A stretch of DNA of 39,400 bases from an unicellular cyanobacterium SU3 (GTDB lineage Bacteria > Cyanobacteriota > Cyanobacteriia > Cyanobacteriales > Microcystaceae): contig NETF01000193.1 of assembly GCA_002172675.1 (NCBI GenBank), forward strand, positions 1 through 39,400, in the 5' to 3' direction. Of the stretch, positions 30,937 through 39,400 are shown in pieces (the stretch's first letter is position 1; the number at the start of each line of letters is the position of its first letter). A model generated the notes under the pieces. The model was not told where the DNA came from and did not search any database. It worked only from the letters and a program-made list of their open reading frames with translations. The position numbers and the translations under genes were made by a program.

Positions 30937-32160
30937 TTGGACAGTTTCATGCTCATTAAAGAGGCAGAAAACGCCCTAGTTCCGATTTTTTCGGAAATTG
31001 ACCAGAAGGTCAAGCAAAATCTCCAGAAAACCTTAGCAGCCTTTCATAATCACCGTCTAGGGGTTCATCATTTTGCCAGTGTGAGTGGTTATGGCCATGA
31101 TGATCTCGGACGGGAAACCCTGGATAAGATTTTTGCTGAGATTATGGAGGCAGAAGCGGCCATGGTTCGCATACAATTCGTATCCGGAACCCATGCGATC
31201 GCTTGTGCTTTGTTTGGTGTGCTTCGCCCAGGGGACGAAATGTTAGCAGTGGCTGGTGCGCCCTACGATACCCTAGAAGAAGTCATCGGTTTACGGGGTA
31301 CTGGCCAGGGTTCATTAACAGATTTTAACATTAATTACCGGCAATTAGACCTAACCGAAGAGGGAACTATTAACTGGAAAGGGTTAAAAACAGCTATTAA
31401 ACCAGAAACAAGATTGGTTTTAATTCAGCGTTCTTGCGGTTATTCTTGGCGTTCGAGTTTATCTATTGCAGATATTAAAAAAATTATTAAAATTGTCAAG
31501 GCGCAAAATAATCATACTGTCTGTTTTGTGGACAATTGTTATGGTGAATTGGTGGAAACCTTGGAACCCACAGGGGTTGGGGCTGACTTAATGGCGGGTT
31601 CTTTGATTAAAAATTTAGGGGGAACAATTGTTACGACAGGAGGTTATATTGCAGGAAAAAAAACATTAGTAGAAGCTGCCGCTTGTCGGTTAACTTCTCC
31701 TGGTATTGGTAGAGAAGGTGGGGCAACTTTGGATCAAAATCGTTTATTATTTCAAGGCTTATTTTTAGCTCCACAAATGATAGGAGAAGCTATTAAAGGA
31801 AGTCATTTAATTGCATACATTTTTGATAAATTAGGCTACGAAGTTAAGCCTTTACCTATGGTTCCCCGTCGCGATATTATTCAAGGGATTAAATTAGGAT
31901 CTCCTGAGAAATTAAAGGCATTTTGTCGAGCGATTCAAACCTCTTCTCCTGTAGGTTCTTATCTTGATCCAGTACCAGCAGAAATGCCAGGTTATGAGAG
32001 TAAATTAGTGATGGCCGGAGGCACTTTTATTGATGGGAGTACCTCTGAGTTTTCCGCCGATGGACCGTTAAGAGAACCTTATATTGTTTTTTGTCAAGGA
32101 GGAACCCATTGGACTCATATTTCTTTAGCTTTAGAAGCAGCAATTAATGCTATTTTATAA
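30937..32160 (+). CDS. PLP-dependent methionine gamma-lyase-like protein (aluminium-resistance family)
   Basis: Fold-type I aminotransferase-like enzyme. Conserved blocks are HHFASVSGYGHDDLGRETLD, VRIQFVSGTHAIACALFGVL, GAPYDTLEEVIG, FVDNCYGELVETLEP, and the PLP-binding Lys225 in MAGSLIKNLGGTIVTTGGYI. The family is annotated as methionine gamma-lyase or aluminium resistance, but its reaction in cyanobacteria is not established. Translation could begin at TTG 30937 or ATG 30949; a GGGG about 7 bases before the TTG favours the first slightly. Confidence 0.85.
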   Translation: MDSFMLIKEAENALVPIFSEIDQKVKQNLQKTLAAFHNHRLGVHHFASVSGYGHDDLGRETLDKIFAEIMEAEAAMVRIQFVSGTHAIACALFGVLRPGDEMLAVAGAPYDTLEEVIGLRGTGQGSLTDFNINYRQLDLTEEGTINWKGLKTAIKPETRLVLIQRSCGYSWRSSLSIADIKKIIKIVKAQNNHTVCFVDNCYGELVETLEPTGVGADLMAGSLIKNLGGTIVTTGGYIAGKKTLVEAAACRLTSPGIGREGGATLDQNRLLFQGLFLAPQMIGEAIKGSHLIAYIFDKLGYEVKPLPMVPRRDIIQGIKLGSPEKLKAFCRAIQTSSPVGSYLDPVPAEMPGYESKLVMAGGTFIDGSTSEFSADGPLREPYIVFCQGGTHWTHISLALEAAINAIL

Positions 32161-32239
32161 TTATCTAATAGTATTTATTTTAAAATTTAATTATAATAAT
32201 ATTAGTGCTTTTATCTTGCTCTTAATTAGGAATAAAATA

Positions 32240-32686
32240 ATGATAAAAATTAAAGGAGTTATTTTTACTTTAACTTGTATTAGTTCATTGAATTTCACTT
32301 TAAATCTATTCGCTCAAACAATAGAAGATACTCAAATTAAAAATATAGATGATCTTTCCAATGATTCAGATCAAATGATGACTTGGACTTGTAATAATCA
32401 AGACGATAATATTGTAGTAGAGGCCAAAGATGATCAGATTTGGTCATCCATTATTGAATTAAACAATTGGAATTGTCAAGAAAATTTATCGGACATTCCT
32501 ACTGATGCTTTACAATTTACTTGCGAACCCACTGAAGATGGTAGTATTAGTCTTTTAACCATCACTTGGTTAAGTGGCAAAGACGAAAATAAACAAATGG
32601 GACAATGGATACATCAATTTGCCGAGGAATATAATATGATGTGTTCTATGGCTAAGGTTGGATTATTAGACGATATTGAACAATAA
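32240..32686 (+). CDS. Secreted protein, unknown function
   Basis: 148 residues from ATG 32240, chosen because a good signal peptide (IKGVIFTLTCISSLNFTLNL then FAQ) starts there and AGG lies at a fair distance upstream; a longer frame from 32147 looks spurious. The mature part is acidic with Trp and Cys (MMTWTCNNQDDN, SIIELNNWNCQENL, LQFTCEPTEDGSI, YNMMCSMAKVGLL), four Cys in all. No family recognised. Probably periplasmic. Confidence 0.6.
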   Translation: MIKIKGVIFTLTCISSLNFTLNLFAQTIEDTQIKNIDDLSNDSDQMMTWTCNNQDDNIVVEAKDDQIWSSIIELNNWNCQENLSDIPTDALQFTCEPTEDGSISLLTITWLSGKDENKQMGQWIHQFAEEYNMMCSMAKVGLLDDIEQ

Positions 32687-32725
32687 TCTATAATCTTCAA
32701 TTGTCAACTTTAACTATAAAAAATT

Positions 32726-33340
32726 ATGGATAACTTCAAACAATATGCACCAGCAACACAACGGAACAGAGAACACATTTTAGAGGTCTTATTGAAGGTT
32801 CTTCCCTCATCAGGAAATATTCTAGAAATTGCCAGTGGAACGGGAGAACATTCTTTATTTTTTGCTCCTGCTTTTCGTCCTCGTCAATGGATACCTTCAG
32901 ATCCCAATCCTACAGCAAGAAATAGTATTGAAGCATGGAGACAAGACAGTTCAATTAATAATATTCAGTCTCCTTTGAATATTAATGCAGCAAATTCTAA
33001 TTGGGGAATCGAAGAAAAAGAGCATAATATTACTACAATTGTTAATATTAATATGATTCATATTTCTCCTTGGTCAGCTTGTTTAGGATTGATGGAAGGA
33101 GCAAAACGAATATTACCATCAAAGGGTATTTTATATTTATATGGTCCTTATAAACAAGGGGGAAAACATACTGCACCAAGTAATGAATCTTTTGATCAAT
33201 CTTTACGCAGTCAAAACCTAGAATGGGGAGTGAAAAATTTAGAAGATGTTATCAAAGTTGCTGAAGAAAGAGGATTGCTGTTTCAAGAAAAAGTTGAAAT
33301 GCCAGCTAATAATTTATCCGTTATTTTTGAGAAGCAATAA
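32726..33340 (+). CDS. DUF938 SAM-dependent methyltransferase-like protein
   Basis: 204 residues. The start (FKQYAPATQRNREHILEVL) and the SAM-binding motif I (NILEIASGTGEHSLFF), then WIPSDPNPTARNSIEAW, NMIHISPWSACLGLMEGAKR and LYLYGPYKQGG are the set of the DUF938 family. The substrate is unknown. It follows the secreted protein by 39 bases and may be cotranscribed. Confidence 0.85.
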   Translation: MDNFKQYAPATQRNREHILEVLLKVLPSSGNILEIASGTGEHSLFFAPAFRPRQWIPSDPNPTARNSIEAWRQDSSINNIQSPLNINAANSNWGIEEKEHNITTIVNINMIHISPWSACLGLMEGAKRILPSKGILYLYGPYKQGGKHTAPSNESFDQSLRSQNLEWGVKNLEDVIKVAEERGLLFQEKVEMPANNLSVIFEKQ

Positions 33341-33417
33341 TTTAGAGGTTTAATATGAAAGCAGATTTAAGTAAAAGCAATGATAGTAATAAATATTAAC
33401 CATAAAAAAGAAGTAAT

Positions 33418-33599
33418 AGTTGGTTATTTACTATTGTAAAACAGAGAAAAAGACTCAAAGTTTTGTTTAAAAATAGTGCCAGTTTAAAAAATTAAATCCT
33501 TACTATGAAATATTTTCAGAGACTTATGAAAATGCAAAAGACTTAGCATTCGCAGAAACAAGTTTATCTACTAACACTTTCGCAGTATTAATTGGATGA
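33418..33599 (+). pseudogene. DUF29 gene remnant
   Basis: Two pieces in different frames recall the C-terminal half of DUF29 proteins. Frame one (33418-33495) reads SWLFTIVKQRKRLKVLFKNS then ASLKN before a stop. Frame two (33489-33599) reads KLNPYYEIFSETYENAKDLA then FAETSLSTNTFAVLIG. In intact members these are continuous (…QRxRIxxLLxxSPSLKxxLxxxxxxxYxxARxLAxxETxL…). The N-terminal half is not seen. It occupies most of the 343-base gap before pta. Confidence 0.65.
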
Positions 33600-33683
33600 T
33601 TACGTATAAAATTTTATTTCAATACATATACTATATAGGTTAGTACATAAATATTATTTTCCTGTTAGCGTGATGTATAACTT

Positions 33684-35780
33684 ATGACAAATTCTATTTA
33701 TATTAGCACCCTCGAACCGAGAAGTGGCAAATCTTTAATTGCTTTAGGAATTATTGAGTTAATTCTGAGGAAAACGACAAAAGTAGGATTTTTTAGACCC
33801 ATTATTCACGATCCCATTGATAATAAACCAGATAAACATATTGACCTCATTTTATCTTATTTTAAATTACCTCAAAGTTATCATGATTCTTTTGGTTTAC
33901 ATTATTCTGAAGTCAATCATCTGATGAAACAAGAAAAATTAAATGAAATTTTAGATAAGATTATTAGAAAATACAAGAAACTAGAAGAAAATTGTGATTT
34001 TATTGTTTGTGAGAATTCTGATTATGTAGGAGAAAATGCTGCTTTTGCTTTTGATATTAATGTTGCGATCGCCAAAACGTTAGGGTGTTCTTTATTAATT
34101 TTGGGTAACGGTCATCAAAAATCTGTAGAAGACATTAGTATTTCTCTTAAAATTGTGGCTGATTCTTATCGAGAGAAACATTGTAAAATCTTAGGTATTA
34201 TTATTAATAAAGTTTCTTCATCAGATAGAAAACTTTTAGAAAATTATTTAGAAAACAATTATAGTAAAAATAACTATTTATTTTCAGTGATTCCCTATGA
34301 TAAAAAGTTAGATAGTCCTAGAATGAACGAAGTGGCAGAACAGTTAAAAGCCAAAGTTTTATATGGTAAAAAACGGTTAAATAATTTGGTATTTAATTAT
34401 CTCATTGCTGCTATGCAAATGCAGCACGCAATTACCCAATTACAGGATAATGATTTAGTGGTGACACCATCAGATAGAGGTGACGTTATTATTGGTGCAT
34501 TGCAAGCACATCAATCAACCAATTATCCAAATTTAGCGGGTATATTATTGACAACAGAATGTGAATTAGAACCATCAATTGGTCAATTAATTGCCGGTTT
34601 AAGTAATCCTTTACCTATACTTTGGGTTGATACTTATACTTATCCTACTGCGTCTCGTTTACAAACTGTTTATAGTTCGTTAAAAGCAGGAGATATTGAA
34701 AAAATCAATTGGAGTATTGAACTATTTGATAAATACGTTAATCTCACCATGTTAGAACATCTGATGAATAAAATAGAAGTTGAGGGAATCACCCCTAAGA
34801 TGTTCACTTATAATTTAATCCAAAAGGCACAACTAAATAAACGTCATATTGTTTTACCAGAAGGAAAAGATCCCCGTATTCTTAAAGCAGTGGCAACCCT
34901 TTTATCTCAAGATATCGTTGATATTACGTTATTAGGCGAAAAAAACAGTATTGAACGCACAATACAAAGTCATGGTATTCAATTAGATATTAATAACCTC
35001 AAGATTATTAATCCTTTGAATTTTCTTAAATTAGATGATTATGTTAAAAGCTTATATGAACTTAGAAAACATAAAGGAATAACCTTAGAAAATGCCAAAG
35101 ATATGTTAATGGATGTGTCTTATTTTGGTACAATGATGGTATATTTAGGGGATGCCGATGGTATGGTATCAGGAGCAATTCATACCACAGGAAACACCAT
35201 TAGACCAGCATTACAAATTATTAAAACTAAACCAGAATATCAGTTAGTTTCCTCGGTCTTTTTTATGTGTTTACCCGAAAAAGTGTTAGTGTATGGAGAC
35301 TGTGCCATTAATGCAAACCCCACCGCAGAACAATTAGCAGAAATTGCCATTATTTCGGCAGAAACGGCTCAAACTTTTGGGATTTTTCCTAGAGTTGCTT
35401 TATTATCTTATTCCTCTGGAGAGTCAGGAACCGGAGAAGATGTAGAACGAGTTAAACAAGCAACCATTCTGGCTAAAAAACGCCGTCAAGACCTATTATT
35501 TGAAGGGCCGATACAATATGATGCTGCGGTAGATAAGACCGTTGCAGCGCAAAAAATGTCAGATTCAGAAGTGGCAGGAGTTGCAACCGTGTTTGTCTTT
35601 CCTGACTTAAATACGGGCAATAATACTTATAAAGCTGTCCAAAGAGAAACCAGAGCGATCGCTATTGGTCCAATTTTACAAGGGTTAAAAAAACCCGTCA
35701 ATGATTTAAGTCGGGGTTGTACAGTAGAAGATATTATTAATACTGTGGTCATTACCGCTATTCAAGCAAGTGATAATTAA
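33684..35780 (+). CDS. pta: Phosphate acetyltransferase (long form)
   Basis: Converts acetyl-CoA and phosphate to acetyl phosphate. The N-terminal part (1-230) is a BioD-like P-loop domain with RSGKSLIALGIIEL, the middle is a DRTGG-type domain (LVVTPSDRGDVIIGA), and the C-terminal 330 residues are the catalytic PTA domain: KRHIVLPEGKDPRILKA, DADGMVSGAIHTTGNTIRP, LLSYSSGESGTGEDVERV, VFVFPDLNTGNNTYKA. 698 residues fits the class II enzyme. Ends 9 bases before the converging DUF4870 gene, with no visible terminator between. Confidence 0.95.
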   Translation: MTNSIYISTLEPRSGKSLIALGIIELILRKTTKVGFFRPIIHDPIDNKPDKHIDLILSYFKLPQSYHDSFGLHYSEVNHLMKQEKLNEILDKIIRKYKKLEENCDFIVCENSDYVGENAAFAFDINVAIAKTLGCSLLILGNGHQKSVEDISISLKIVADSYREKHCKILGIIINKVSSSDRKLLENYLENNYSKNNYLFSVIPYDKKLDSPRMNEVAEQLKAKVLYGKKRLNNLVFNYLIAAMQMQHAITQLQDNDLVVTPSDRGDVIIGALQAHQSTNYPNLAGILLTTECELEPSIGQLIAGLSNPLPILWVDTYTYPTASRLQTVYSSLKAGDIEKINWSIELFDKYVNLTMLEHLMNKIEVEGITPKMFTYNLIQKAQLNKRHIVLPEGKDPRILKAVATLLSQDIVDITLLGEKNSIERTIQSHGIQLDINNLKIINPLNFLKLDDYVKSLYELRKHKGITLENAKDMLMDVSYFGTMMVYLGDADGMVSGAIHTTGNTIRPALQIIKTKPEYQLVSSVFFMCLPEKVLVYGDCAINANPTAEQLAEIAIISAETAQTFGIFPRVALLSYSSGESGTGEDVERVKQATILAKKRRQDLLFEGPIQYDAAVDKTVAAQKMSDSEVAGVATVFVFPDLNTGNNTYKAVQRETRAIAIGPILQGLKKPVNDLSRGCTVEDIINTVVITAIQASDN

Positions 35781-35789
35781 ATAAATCGC

Positions 35790-36137
35790 TTACAAGACTC
35801 TAAAAATAAAAGGATAACGATACACTTCATTAGGATTACTCAGTACCTTAATAATGGCAAGAATAGGCATAACCAAGGTAATAATGCCCAAAATACCTAA
35901 CAACGGCCAACCGATGATAACAACAGTTAAAATTCCAAAAATAATACCATACACCCAAACATTAAGATGAAAATTCAAAGCTTCTTTTGCATTGTTTTGA
36001 ACGATTTCATCATTGGATATGAAAAAGATAGCAATGGGAACCCCAATAGAAACAAAAGTGGCACTCAAAAAAATAGAACCGTGAGAGATAGCATCTAATA
36101 GTTTTCGTTTTGTAATCTCATCATTCATATTAATCAT
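35790..36137 (-). CDS. DUF4870-type small membrane protein
   Basis: 115 residues with three hydrophobic segments: SIFLSATFVSIGVPIAIFFI, VWVYGIIFGILTVVIIGW and GIITLVMPILAIIKVL. The stretch NAKEALNFHLNVWVYG, between segments one and two, and the C-terminal YRYPFIFRVL are typical of DUF4870. Function unknown. The gene is preceded by a 68-base gap to the argD end. Confidence 0.8.
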   Translation of the reverse strand: MINMNDEITKRKLLDAISHGSIFLSATFVSIGVPIAIFFISNDEIVQNNAKEALNFHLNVWVYGIIFGILTVVIIGWPLLGILGIITLVMPILAIIKVLSNPNEVYRYPFIFRVL

Positions 36138-36205
36138 CCTCTTATTTGCTCACCGATATGATAACAAGAGTCCGCTAGAAAATAACGAACTTTTGTTTGG
36201 TCTTT

Positions 36206-37474
36206 CTAACTAACTGTAGCAGAACAAACCTTAGTAATTGCTTTTTCTAAGAGATCAGCAGCTTGATTAATTTCGTCTTCTGAGACAATTAAAGGAGGAA
36301 CAAAACGTAATACTTTTGGTCCGGCTGGGGCTAATAATAATCCTTCATCCATCGCAGCTTTAACAATATCAATGGAAGTAATGGACATTTCTTCGTTAAG
36401 TTCCATCCCATTAATTAAGCCCCATCCTCTAACATCAGTAAATAGGGTGGGATCTTTTTGTGCGATCGCCCGTAAGCGAGTACGTAACTGTTCTCCTCTG
36501 CACTGAACATTGTTCAAGAGATCATCAACTTCGATGGTTTTTAACACCGTCAAGGCTGCTGAACAAGCTAGGGGGTTCCCTCCGAAGGTACTAGCGTGGG
36601 TTCCAGGGGTCAAAACGTTACAAAACTCTTTACACATCATAGCTCCGATGGGAACCCCTCCGGCTAAGCCTTTTGCACTGGTGAAGATATCCGGTTCAAC
36701 CCCTAGGTTTTCGTAACCCCAAAGTTTGCCACTGCGGCCGACTCCTACTTGTACTTCATCAAAGACCAAGAGGATATTATTTTCATCACAAATCTTTCTT
36801 AAACGCAAGAAATACTCAATTTCGCCAGGTCTTACGCCTCCTTCTCCTTGGAGGGGTTCTAACATGATAGCAGCAACCCGACGGTTTCCTTCATCCATAT
36901 CAGCGATCGCATTTTCAATGGCTTTGATATCATTGTAGGGAACGTAAGCAAACCCTGGCATCAAGGGTTCAAAGTCCTTTTGATATTTGGGTTGACCGGT
37001 GGCGGTAATAGTGGCTAAGGTTCGTCCGTGAAAACTGGCTTTAGCGGTTAAGATAACCGGTTCTTCTAAAAAGTCAAGAACGGTATGGGAATATTTACGA
37101 ATAAGTTTTATAGCTGCTTCGTTGGCTTCTGCCCCAGAATTACAGAAAAACACTTTATCAGCACAAGAATGCTCAATAATCCACTGTGCTAGTTCTCCTT
37201 GTTGGGGAATATAGTATAAATTAGAAACATGGTGCAAGGACTGAATTTGTTCGCTGACGGTTTTGACTAAAGCAGGATGGCCGTGGCCAAGGGTACAAGT
37301 GGCAATACCGGCCACAAAATCTAGATATTCCTTGCCGTTGGTATCCCAGAGACGACACCCTTCTCCCCTGTCTATGGCGATGGGGAACCGTCCGTAAGTG
37401 TGCATCACATAGTTATCAAAGTGTTGCGGGTCAAAGGATTGGGCGGGGTTTTCTGTTAGGCTAGTATAGGTCAC
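36206..37474 (-). CDS. argD: Acetylornithine aminotransferase
   Basis: PLP-dependent class III aminotransferase of arginine synthesis, converting N-acetylglutamate semialdehyde to N-acetylornithine. Seen: YLDFVAGIATCTLGHGHPAL, FFCNSGAEANEAAIKLIRKY, FHGRTLATITATGQPKYQ, EPLQGEGGVRP, LVFDEVQVGVGRSGKLWGYE and the PLP-Lys block TSAKGLAGGVPIGAM near residue 270, then THASTFGGNPLACSAAL. Length 422 is typical. Divergent from tsaB across about 190 bases. Confidence 0.95.
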   Translation of the reverse strand: MTYTSLTENPAQSFDPQHFDNYVMHTYGRFPIAIDRGEGCRLWDTNGKEYLDFVAGIATCTLGHGHPALVKTVSEQIQSLHHVSNLYYIPQQGELAQWIIEHSCADKVFFCNSGAEANEAAIKLIRKYSHTVLDFLEEPVILTAKASFHGRTLATITATGQPKYQKDFEPLMPGFAYVPYNDIKAIENAIADMDEGNRRVAAIMLEPLQGEGGVRPGEIEYFLRLRKICDENNILLVFDEVQVGVGRSGKLWGYENLGVEPDIFTSAKGLAGGVPIGAMMCKEFCNVLTPGTHASTFGGNPLACSAALTVLKTIEVDDLLNNVQCRGEQLRTRLRAIAQKDPTLFTDVRGWGLINGMELNEEMSITSIDIVKAAMDEGLLLAPAGPKVLRFVPPLIVSEDEINQAADLLEKAITKVCSATVS

Positions 37475-37668
37475 GGTTGGCTCCTGGAAAAGTCGCGTTA
37501 CGCTTGCTTAGGCAATTGTAGTCAATCTGAAGAACGAAGTTCGATTTTGTTTAGGTTTTCCCCAGATTTTGATCGTTATCTGATTATAAATTATCAATTA
37601 TTCAATGGAGATCACAACAGTTGATAAAATAATTAAGTTTTTACCTATGTTTGATTGATTATTTTTTT

Positions 37669-38307
37669 ATGACCTCTTTAACTTTTCCTGTTTATGGTTT
37701 AGGGTTACATAGCACCAGTTCACAATTAGGACTGAGTTCAAGTGATTTTGCTACCGAAACCTATACTAAAACTTGGAATTTAGATCGACAATTATCTAAT
37801 TATTTACATCAATATCTACAAGAGTTTATTCAACCTAAAACCTGGGAAAAATTTCAGTTTCTTGCTGTAGCAAAAGGTCCCGGAAGTTTTACCAGTAATC
37901 GAATTGGTATGGTAACTGCCCGTACTTTAGCACAACAGTTAAATATTCCTTTATTTGGGATTTCTAGCTTAGCTGCATTTGCTTGGTTTAAGCAGAGAAA
38001 TTATAAAATTAATGAGCCTATTTTTGTACAGATGAAAGCATCAAGAGGGCAATTTTATGGAGCTATTTATTGTAAAAATAAACAAAAAAATGGCTTAAAT
38101 ATTATTCTAAATGATACAGTCATGATGCCTGAGGATTGGGAAAAAACTTTGAGAGATTTAAACCTTTCATGTCCCCCTTTAATAACTCCATCAAAATTAG
38201 GAATGACAGCTAGTAGTATTTTAGAATTAGCCTATTATAAATGGCAGCAAGGAAAACGTCCCCATTGGTCAGAAGTTATGCCTTTTTATGGGATGTCTGT
38301 GGTGTAA
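37669..38307 (+). CDS. tsaB: tRNA threonylcarbamoyladenosine biosynthesis protein TsaB
   Basis: Partner of TsaD in making t6A at position 37 of ANN-decoding tRNAs. The ASKHA-type start is LGLHSTSSQLGLSS; the landmark AVAKGPGSFTSNRIGMVTAR is near residue 70, and FGISSLAAFAW follows. A TTG at 37651 is in frame, but ATG 37669 begins at the conserved region and is chosen (212 aa). No strong ribosome-binding site is visible. Divergent from argD. Confidence 0.88.
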   Translation: MTSLTFPVYGLGLHSTSSQLGLSSSDFATETYTKTWNLDRQLSNYLHQYLQEFIQPKTWEKFQFLAVAKGPGSFTSNRIGMVTARTLAQQLNIPLFGISSLAAFAWFKQRNYKINEPIFVQMKASRGQFYGAIYCKNKQKNGLNIILNDTVMMPEDWEKTLRDLNLSCPPLITPSKLGMTASSILELAYYKWQQGKRPHWSEVMPFYGMSVV

Positions 38308-38331
38308 TATTAACAATTAGGACGAACTTAT

Positions 38332-38805
38332 ATGAATACCATTACATCTCTTCAATTGGCTTTAAACCGTTACAAAAATGCTCTTCACTCCTTAGATATT
38401 TCTAATAGTCCACTGAATAAAGAACAAATTTTAGAAATTTTAGATTCTAGAGATAATCTACAGAAACAATTAGAATCCGAGACAAAAATTCCTATTAAGA
38501 TATGGCCAAAATTAGTGTAACAAGATAATAGACTAAAACACAATGCTTATAAAATTACTGAAGTTTTTAACTTAGAAGAATATAGAGATACTTTGCCCAT
38601 TTCCGAAAAAGCTTGGTGGTGGCATTTAGACAGTAGAGAATCTCAACATCCTTTTAATCGCTTTGATTGGATATTTAAGGGAATTAAACTATTATTACTG
38701 GGGGTTAATTTTACACTCATTGTAACGATTTCAACTCGATTTCTTGCAGGGGGTTCAGGTTGGCAGGAAATTTCGCTTGTTATTTTTTCGACTTTTAGAG
38801 GCTGA
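38332..38805 (+). pseudogene. Interrupted gene for a TPR-associated cyanobacterial membrane protein (in-frame stop)
   Basis: From ATG 38332 the frame reads 62 codons, meets TAA at 38518-38520, then continues in the same frame to a TGA at 38803. After the stop come DNRLKHNAYKITEVFNLEEY, ISEKAWWWHLDSRESQHPFN and FDWIFKGIKLLLLGVNFTLI. AWWWHL-SRES-HP-NR-DW is the core of a cyanobacterial protein family that normally continues into tetratricopeptide repeats (recalled, not checked). Here the similarity stops after GGSGWQEI, where a different minus-strand fragment begins. So the gene has a nonsense codon and a lost 3' end. Confidence 0.7.
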
Positions 38806-39079
38806 TTGATACCATGAATCAAATCATGAAAACCCAAGCGTAAAGATATATTTGGAAACATATCTAACCAAGGAGACAACAACCATAATAAAAGAGTTGG
38901 CTGAATGATTAAACGAAGATTATTCAACACATTTTTCCATCTGCTACTATAATTCCACTGTGGATGTGATGTATAGATAGAGAAGCTTGGGAATTGACCG
39001 TTTCTGAGGCTAGTTTAATTTTAGTTTTATATTGATCATCGTCTTTTAACGTTCCTTTAGGTTTAAAGACTTTAAACAT
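38643..39079 (-). pseudogene. Unidentified coding fragments in two frames, probably decayed
   Basis: On the minus strand one frame (ATG 39079 to stop 38924) gives MFKVFKPKGTLKDDDQYKTK then IKLASETVNSQ. A second frame running from about 39020 through 38810 reads NGQFPSFSIYTSHPQWNYSS, RWKNVLNNLRLIIQPTLLLW and LLSPWLDMFPNISLRLGFHD. Good amino-acid texture in both frames suggests one older gene with a frameshift. I cannot name the family. Its 5'-to-3' direction opposes the flanking genes, as if brought in by rearrangement. Confidence 0.4.
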
Positions 39080-39149
39080 TAGACATCTCCATAATTTAAT
39101 AAAATCAAGAAATATAGTATAATAAAATGAATAATTAGTTCAAAAAAGA

Positions 39150-39400
39150 ATGGAAACTTACACTTGGAGCTATCTAAAAAAATATCCTAAACAAACCAAA
39201 AGATTATTAGGAATTGATGACAATCAATTGTTCCAATTGATTGCTCTAGGGAAGCTTCTTCATCAGAAAAAAAAAGAAGAAAAAGAAATAGTTCTTGAAA
39301 TGTTAACTGATTATGAATTGATTGTAGACAGCGCAGAACAGGCTATTGAAAGACCTTCAGATTATCAAGAACAAAAAAAATATTATTGCGGTGCGACCCC
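39150..39400 (+). pseudogene. Transposase of the IS5/DDE_Tnp_4 type, internally deleted, running off the window
   Basis: Begins METYTWSYLKKYPKQTKRLL and LGIDDNQLFQLIALGKLLHQ, the N terminus of an IS5-related transposase. It then passes through a Lys/Glu-rich A-tract directly to LTDYELIVDSAEQAIERPSD then YQEQKKYYCG, the region around the first catalytic Asp. In intact relatives about 80 residues (helix-turn-helix part) lie between, so a deletion at the A-tract is likely. The final bases GTGCGACCCC (39391-39400) may be the start of a group II intron. Confidence 0.7.

Noticed and set aside
30762-31013. 83-codon minus-strand frame near the PLP enzyme
   Set aside because: Overlaps the start of a clear gene on the other strand and the promoter gap; low-complexity translation.
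32147-32239. Upstream extension of the secreted protein gene
   Set aside because: Adds a second hydrophobic run overlapping the end of the PLP enzyme gene; the ATG at 32240 starts a normal signal peptide.
1-39400. CRISPR array
   Set aside because: No set of regularly spaced direct repeats with unique spacers was found; the repeats seen are single hairpins.
1-39400. tRNA or rRNA genes
   Set aside because: Gaps were scanned by eye for the T-loop GTTCGAATC-type box and acceptor pairing; none was convincing. A covariance-model scan would be decisive.

Overview
The window is chromosomal DNA of a cyanobacterium, most like the unicellular Crocosphaera/Cyanothece group (inferred from gene content and style, not from any search). 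Support comes from low GC, more than twenty copies of the palindrome GCGATCGC (HIP1, a cyanobacterial signature), cyanobacterial families such as CCB2/CCB4, DUF3067, DUF2993 and DUF29, an RRM protein encoded near rpsU, a DesC-type acyl-lipid desaturase, and DnaA boxes of the form TTTTCCACA.

Layout. 0.2-2.5 kb: a C5 DNA methyltransferase and cysE. 2.5-12.1 kb: a long minus-strand block with a BMP-type ABC importer (ATPase and Tat lipoprotein, no permease), lepB, mazG, a coiled-coil membrane protein, lnt, and four small envelope or unknown proteins. 12.1-17.6 kb: mixed-strand single genes (macro domain, VOC-like, CCB-type assembly factor, gamma-glutamylcyclotransferase-like, SDR, HEAT-repeat protein), plus an orphan zinc-ribbon of the type that caps cyanobacterial Ser/Thr kinases. 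17.6-21 kb: a SulP transporter, a 667-base gap with three exact DnaA boxes that is a candidate replication origin, and dnaN.

21.7-26.1 kb is the accessory core: a minus-strand toxin-antitoxin island. It holds hicAB, two paralogous RelE/ParE-like modules, an overlapping DUF6887/DUF6888-like pair, two copies of a 56-58 residue orphan family and brnTA. The second RelE-like toxin is split by an internally deleted group II intron, and one small-family copy is frameshifted by a 7-bp tandem duplication.

26.2-38.3 kb returns to housekeeping: an EF-G-like GTPase, rpsU, a pentapeptide protein, an RRM protein, desC, a methionine gamma-lyase-like PLP enzyme, a DUF938 methyltransferase, pta, argD and tsaB. 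A decayed DUF29 gene lies before pta. 38.3-39.4 kb is a decayed region: a gene with an in-frame stop, an unidentified inverted fragment, and a deleted transposase gene that may be entered by another group II intron at the window edge.

Small hairpins with GTAGG/CCTAC ends are scattered between genes and often lie where transcription units converge. Functional calls come from reading translated motifs; none was checked against a database.
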